Part shown: one piece after another, positions 58,091 to 64,000 of the stretch
How positions within the stretch are numbered: position 1 is the stretch's first letter
Layout: each line of letters begins with the position of its first letter
Assembly: GCF_022201045.2 (NCBI RefSeq)
Contig: NC_068559.1
Location: 25,799,501-25,863,500 of the forward strand
Reading direction: 5' to 3'
DNA from: Citrus sinensis
Taxonomy: Eukaryota > Streptophyta > Magnoliopsida > Sapindales > Rutaceae
Length of the DNA: 64,000 nucleotides
Notes under the pieces: generated by a model
Database searches by the model: none
The model's input: only the letters and a program-made list of their open reading frames with translations
Told to the model about the DNA's origin: nothing
Position numbers and translations under genes: made by a program

Positions 58091-60060
58091 TCAGTACTCG
58101 CTCAAAGTCATGCCTTTTTATGGAAAGACAGAGGCCGAGACCCACGCAATGGCCGAAGCCGCGTGGTCTTGCGTGGAGAAGATGTTGCCCGAGCACCTCA
58201 GCGCCTAACGCCGTTAGGGTTTCGATGAGAACCGCCGTTTGGACCGTCGTGTGAAGGGTGCCGGTGATTTTGGTGCCTTTTAACGGCCAGTCATGGGGTA
58301 CTCGGCTCTGCATGACATGTCTTTCACTTTGAACTCTCTCCCTGTCGTGTTTTCCTCGACTCTGTGAGCATTTTCATTTTTTTAGTTTAATTCTGTTAAA
58401 AACAAAAAAAAAAACAAAACAAAAAGACGGCTGACCTTGAGTGTGTATGTTATATTAATTTATTGTTGTTGTAATTATAATTATTATTTGATGTATGAAA
58501 ATGCCGTGAATTAACATATATTGTTTTTAGGCAGTGCATCAATTTCAACTGCAGAGAGTTGTCTATTTTTTAGTGGTTTCTCCCTGTTTCCGGTTTCCCA
58601 GATATATTAATGAACCATTAACCGTATTAGAAAATAGAAATAAATGAATAATAGTGGAATCCCAACATTTGAAATTTAGTAGATAATTATTATAATAATT
58701 ATTATTATTAATCCCAACATTTGAAATAAATGAATAAAGTTACCTCCCTAGTCGAGGTTTAAAAAAAAAAATGTTTCGAAATTAAGAAACTTTAGAAACG
58801 GTTTTGTTTTGCGTTAAATATTCTTCTTGAATAAAAAGCAGATGATCTCTTTTTCTTCGTTGAAAAATAAAATGCTATTTGCACACAACAAAACAAAGAT
58901 ACGTTGCCGTTTAGAAACCGCAACAAATCATCAAGCCACCTTCCAGATTATAAATTTGTCAGCTCATACGAATAAATCTCTTGTGCTCCCAATTTCTGAA
59001 TTTTAATTCCAAAAATAATATTCATATTCACGAATCCAACCTGGGCTTGGTGACTTTTTTTTTCATCTCATAGATTAATTTTACATGTCATTTACGTTAT
59101 ATTGAAGTGTATACACACACACACACACACACACAGAGATTATGTGGCATTTTTCTACTAATAGTAAAAGAGTGACAAATCAGAGGATAAGTTGTTTGAT
59201 TCTACTAATAAAATTCATTTCATTCTAAGTCGTAATCTCAATTGAAAATATAGTACAATTTCACTTGTCGACAGCTTGAGTCATACTTCTCTCTCTATTA
59301 TTGTCTAGCTCGTAGTAGTAGTTATGGCTTTTATATCCTATCTTTAAAGTGTTTAATTAATAAACATTTATATCTGTAGTATGGAAATTAAGTTGATTTT
59401 TTCTCTATAATTTTTCAATGATAATTTCACTTTTCCTTTATTAATTTTTTATAAAAAATTATTATTTAAAAGTCATATTTACTAAATATTATCGACTTTT
59501 ATTTTACAACGAGAGCTTGTATTTCACTCTAATTCTAACTTAAAATTCACATCACTACAATACCAAACAGAGCCTCCAAACCCATCCCACATGCATGTAG
59601 CTGGTCAATTCCATCCATTACCAAAGTTAGTTTCAATGTTTGTTAAAAAAAAAAAAAAAAAAGAGAAACTGAAATTAATCCCACCTGAATCATTTTATTC
59701 TGTTTGTTCTCGAGGATCAATCATCCTCCCCTATTTTGGCAGCAAATCCACCACACGTTATCACCACTTTGGGTAAGTAATGAACCCACCAAAATAATTG
59801 AAGGTATGTGTTGATTTTGAAAGATTAGCAACCTATGGTTGGATTTAGATACTCTCATTTTCATTTTTATTCCTTTTTCTCAAAAGAAAATATTAAACGA
59901 AGTCGATTACAATCTTAAGGTTCCTAAACAAGGCTTTCAGCCCAGCAGTTTTTATTTATTTTTTCCCGAAAGGTCCATCAAAATATTAGAGGGCTTCACT
60001 TTTGGAGGCCACTCTGTAGTCCTTTTTCTGTTCATGGGCTAACTTAATATTAGAAGGCTT

Positions 60061-60112
60061 GTATGTTCTTGATTAAGCTTGAACTGTATGTTCTTGATTA
60101 AGCTTGAACTCT
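60061..60112. repeat. Tandem duplication, 2 x ~26 bp
   Basis: The unit 'tgtatgttcttgattaagct' plus 'tgaac' occurs twice in a row. Confidence 0.85.
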
Positions 60113-61529
60113 ACCGGTTGATCCGAAATTTAAAGCCGAGATTCAAGAAATTGGGGTTATAGGAAACGATGCGGTATGAATCAAGTCCGTAAATTGTTAT
60201 AATATATCATCTTCTAAATTGTTCATTCGACAAATCCAGCCAGAATATTATCTTAGTTAATTAAAAGCATTTATAATCCAGTGATATGATGATCAATAAA
60301 ACAAAGAAAGAACAGAAGGAAGATGCTGATATTACACTACACAGGAACCTACCACATGATCCAATCATTAAAAGGGCACTGATTTCTCATTGTATTGCTT
60401 TCTGATTGATGCTCTATACTGTATAGAAGATGAAGATCCTTGGGGAAATAGATGTACAATCTATATTTCCCCCTAAACTAAAAGTGGTACCTCTAAATGG
60501 CGACAGTTCTTAATTTGCATAAATCTCTTTCTATCTTTTGTAATTTTTCTGTTAGTTCCAGATTGCCGATGCTCTTAGCCTCCGTTTGACATTGCAAATA
60601 GAGAGCTATGACTTTTAACTTCTAAACCATAATTTCTAAATATAATTTGTAAACACTTGCAATGGTGGATTGGAAGCTTAGAAATCCCACAATTTCTTTA
60701 TTAATTTGATAAAAAAAAAACTTAGGATATAATTATTATTTTTATCAAAATTGTTATTTAATAATCAAATTTTACCAGGTACAATTAATTTTTACATTAC
60801 AACAAGAACTTTCAGTTAATCACTACCATAACAAATAGAGTTGTTAGAATTTTTTTTTTTTTTCAGTGTCTTCATCACTTAGTGACGATGCTTCAGTTTC
60901 CGTCGTCTTATCAAGCTTGGGTCCTCGATATATTCTCAAATGTTGTGGAAAGATGACACTATTGGTTCACATTGTGATTATGAGATAAGGAGAAGCTGGT
61001 AGTACTATAGTAGGTACCCACTTAAACAGAAATACAGGGCCTCTTATAAAGCAAAAAGTTCATAATATATAATTCCAAAGAATAATAGAAGTACTTTATC
61101 CAGATGGTAGATCAATTGGCAGCTAAAAGTAAGTGAGTTAATTGATGAAATGATAGTTGCCAACAAATATAGATAGATAGCAGAGGGTCGGCATCGTGTA
61201 TTGGGCAAGCACATGGCTTGCGCAGGCCTCAATATGTGTGATGTTTCTTGACTTCGATTGCTCTCCGTATCATCATTCAGAGCACTATTGATTGCCCGCC
61301 TGTACACACTGCTTTGCATGCTGCTGAGTACCACAAAGAATTGTGACATTTCAACCTTTCTTTTCCGTTTTGAGGATGCTTCATTTCCATTAACACTTTA
61401 ACAATTTTTAACAACACAACCGCATCCATAAGAACCACCATAATCAACTAGTTAATTGTTGATTATATGTTGGTTGGACAGAAGGCCTTAATGCATTTCT
61501 ATTGTCATATATGAGTAGAAATCGTTGTG

Positions 61530-61609
61530 ATATATTCTATATCCACTCGTGTGAATGAGATTCAAATCTGATATATTCTATATCTAATTGTGTGAATGGG
61601 ATTCAAATC
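61530..61609. repeat. Tandem duplication, 2 x ~40 bp
   Basis: The phrase 'gatatattctatatc' plus 'gtgtgaatg.gattcaaatct' is repeated with a few substitutions. Confidence 0.8.
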
Positions 61610-62297
61610 TTATATTTTTAAATAGTTGAATACATAAAATAGATTCTTTTGTTCCGTACCTAATATATTCTAAGTAACCAAATCACTTACATTAGTACGG
61701 AGTTGATTAATAACACTGAAACAAACATATACTTATTTTGAGTGCCTATTATTTTCAATTGATGTATATGGTTTGATTGCCGGTCGAAATATAATTTGGA
61801 CTTTCATGTGTCTTGAACTTATATTAAATGCAGTTAATATCAATTTCGTAACATTGTTTTTTTAATTTTTCTTGATAGTCGACAATTAAAAAGAGATATT
61901 TAGCACCCACGAGATCATGAAATTGAAACCTTTATGGTTTCGGATAATTTATCATTGGTGAACGTGAACACGAACGTCATATTTTTGTTCTCTTGTGCCT
62001 TTCACATGCTTATCATAAATATATACACAGAGAGAGCGCCACGCTTTCGAAAATTGTAAATTGCATTACATTCGTATTACTTTTACATGCAGCGAGCTGT
62101 CGGTGACCATCAATTATTTGCGAGATATGTTTTTGACTCGTGTCCCTAATTCCTTCCAATACATAATTATGAATTAATAAGCCGACAATAATTTTTCAGA
62201 AAACAGGCAGCAGATTTGGGCAAGCTATGTTCAAGTTCAAGAAATGTTTGATGGTAAGATAAGCACTGAGCGGTGAAATTGTCTTAATGATGAGAAT

Positions 62298-62381
62298 ATT
62301 TGAGTTGTAGTACGGACTTAAAGGTACCTCTCACAATTAGAGTTTACTCAGGACCACCTCGTGGTTCTCGTACTAAAAAAA
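62298..62381 (+). mobile_element. Tiny poly(A)-tailed retroposed insert (5'-truncated SINE-like)
   Basis: An 84-bp insert ending in a run of A is flanked by an exact 12-bp duplication, AATGATGAGAAT, at 62286-62297 and 62382-62393. A target duplication plus A-tail is the signature of LINE-mediated retroposition. The body, 'ggaccacctcgtggttctcg', does not match any RNA I recognise. Confidence 0.7.
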
Positions 62382-62393
62382 AATGATGAGAAT

Positions 62394-64000
62394 GATCTCA
62401 TCCACAATCTAGACAAGTAATAATGCCTTCAACCAAATCAGAGTAGCATGCCAATGCAAATGCAAAATGCAATTTCATGTGGTGCAATTTAATTTAACAC
62501 AAATTGCTGAGAATAGTTTATGTGCCAGGCAGGGGCAGCACGGCAGCGTACGTGATGCATGGCTTTGGCCTATATTCATAACGTCAAATTAACTAATGGA
62601 TGAGAATGATCTCTACATGTAGGCTCTGTGGTTCAATTTTGAACCCTCGAATATGATGATTGTTGACCCCTCCAGATACTTTTGAGTTGATCAAAGATCC
62701 AGTGAGCGACGGTTCAGATTTCTCAGAGGGACAAAAGTAGTTCTGTAGGGCCCGTGATGCCCAAACCTAAGGGAACAAAGCTCACATGGGAGAACGTGCC
62801 TTCCCAAGAAGAAGACGTACATGTCAGCAATTCGTCGGATGGTACGATCTTCCCATGTGGGCTTTCAATTCAGTTTTCTTTCTAGCTTTCAGAACTTTTA
62901 AATATTTAATTATGAAAACAAACAGATACTTGTTTGTTACAAAAAAGAAAGTAAAATGTCGTATAGATAGCGAGAGGGAGAGAGAGAGACAGAAAGCGAG
63001 ATTATATAGTGACAATATATTCTTACCTTAATAAAGCAACGATGTTATTAAGATATACAAAATATAAATTTTAATGAATTTGAGACTGTATTTATTTATT
63101 ATTAATATATTAAAAAATATTATATATTTTAATGACGTATTTTATTAAAATGAGAATGCCGTCATTAATTAAAAAATATTTTTTATATATATAGTTATTC
63201 TCTAATGCGTTTGTCTTTTTTTTTTTTTATACGAACACACTTTAAAATCGTGAGGTTTAAAAGAATTAATTTTTAACTATCTTAAATTGTACAGTTTTAT
63301 GGTTCATTCAATAACTAACTCTTTTAAACCGTATGATTTAAAAAAGATAATATTAAAAAAAAAAAACACAGGCGTCCGCAACACTATAGATATAGTGTTG
63401 ATCTGATCCAATATTTAGAATCTTAAACTTTATTAAAGTCTAAAAGTTTAATAGTTTTCACAGTAATTACACGACTAAACCGTCTTTCCTGCACTTTAAC
63501 AAATGCAGATCCGAAATCGGAGAATTTATAAATATACATAAAGCTGAATAAGAAGTCAGCGAAGCTATACGTCGACATTACGTTTGCTGCTTTCAATTCC
63601 TTGCGCCAATTTGAGGTCGTATTATATAATAAAGGTTGTGTGCTATAATAAATTTTCATACGAATAATAAAATTTTAAAATGTGAACTTTGAGCAAGTTC
63701 GATCTTTATGCATGTGCGTGGCCAATAATTGCAGGCTATAAAATCAACAACTGTAAAAATGTAATAAGCTGAGCAAGTAGCTCAACTGATGATCCAAAAT
63801 TTTCAAAAAACATTGAAAGGTCTTACCTATATATGTTGAATATAATCGAACCAGGCATGAGCCCAGAGATGGCAGGTCTTGCAAGTGCAGTCACGTGAGG
63901 TTCTGCATGGACAGGAATTGGCATTTTCATTTTCGAATTGCGTTCATAATTTGCAAGGCGTATAATAACGTGCATACAATGGAGAAAATTTTACCGCGAC
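62394..64000. other. Gene-free AT-rich stretch
   Basis: No supported gene. A (GA)n-like run lies at about 62970-62995. Stretches at 63100-63260 are almost pure AT. Open frames near 62786-63031 and 63423-63659 have no protein-like features. Confidence 0.45.

Larger units (their letters stand above)
58372..62285. other. Gene-free AT-rich stretch with small repeats
   Basis: No supported gene on either strand. Seen: a (CA)n run at about 59113-59135; poly-A tracts; a duplicated 26-base unit 'tgtatgttcttgattaagct' at about 60061-60112; and a ~40-base tandem pair at about 61530-61609. Short open frames have no recognisable domains. Confidence 0.45.

Overview
This is nuclear DNA from a flowering plant, most likely a woody eudicot. 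The genes are intron-rich with canonical GT-AG borders, the intergenic DNA is AT-rich, MITE-type repeats are common, and the proteins (RGS1, PsbY, ALB4-type insertase) are plant-specific. Citrus is my best guess from general resemblance only; I could not test it.

Layout. 1-677: 3' end of a TNO1-like trans-Golgi long coiled-coil gene (+). 1628-3624: CPBP/CAAX-type intramembrane protease (+). About 4680-5195: a chimeric duplicate built from pieces of both neighbouring genes, then a small palindromic element. 5695-6579: a bromodomain-less protein (-) resembling the C-terminus of GTE transcription factors, internally duplicated. 7354-11856: RGS1, the seven-transmembrane regulator of G-protein signalling (+), with three evenly spaced G-boxes upstream. 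13314-28689: a tandem array of very-long-chain 3-ketoacyl-CoA reductase (KCR) genes, with two intact copies, one exon-3 relic and one pseudogene cut by an insertion, interspersed with LTR-like and hAT-like fossils. 29407-34414: a large lysine-rich, probably nuclear protein of unknown function (+). 35105-35877: a Mutator-like foldback element and a MITE. 36726-37499: membrane-anchored SAM methyltransferase (-). 38252-38454: another MITE. 39954-40556: PsbY (-). 41456-45086: ALB4/ALB3-type thylakoid insertase (+). 50716-53316: RCC1-repeat protein (+). 54781-58371: a full-length S-adenosylhomocysteine hydrolase pseudogene (-) that keeps its intron, in which sits an inverted-repeat element carrying a fragment of a sphingoid-base C4-hydroxylase gene. 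58372-64000: gene-free AT-rich DNA with small repeats and a tiny retroposed insert.

The genes do not form one pathway. PsbY and ALB4 both serve the thylakoid membrane and lie about 0.9 kb apart, divergently oriented. The KCR array belongs to ER fatty-acid elongation, whose products feed waxes and sphingolipids; the captured hydroxylase fragment belongs to sphingolipid synthesis but is not functional. Nothing resembles an operon, CRISPR array or organised novel system. The most unusual items are the GTE-derived bromodomain-less gene, the gene-fragment-bearing element nested in the SAHH pseudogene intron, the chimeric duplicate at 4680-4955 and the decaying KCR array. Exon borders were assigned by eye from splice signals, reading frame and remembered family sequences.
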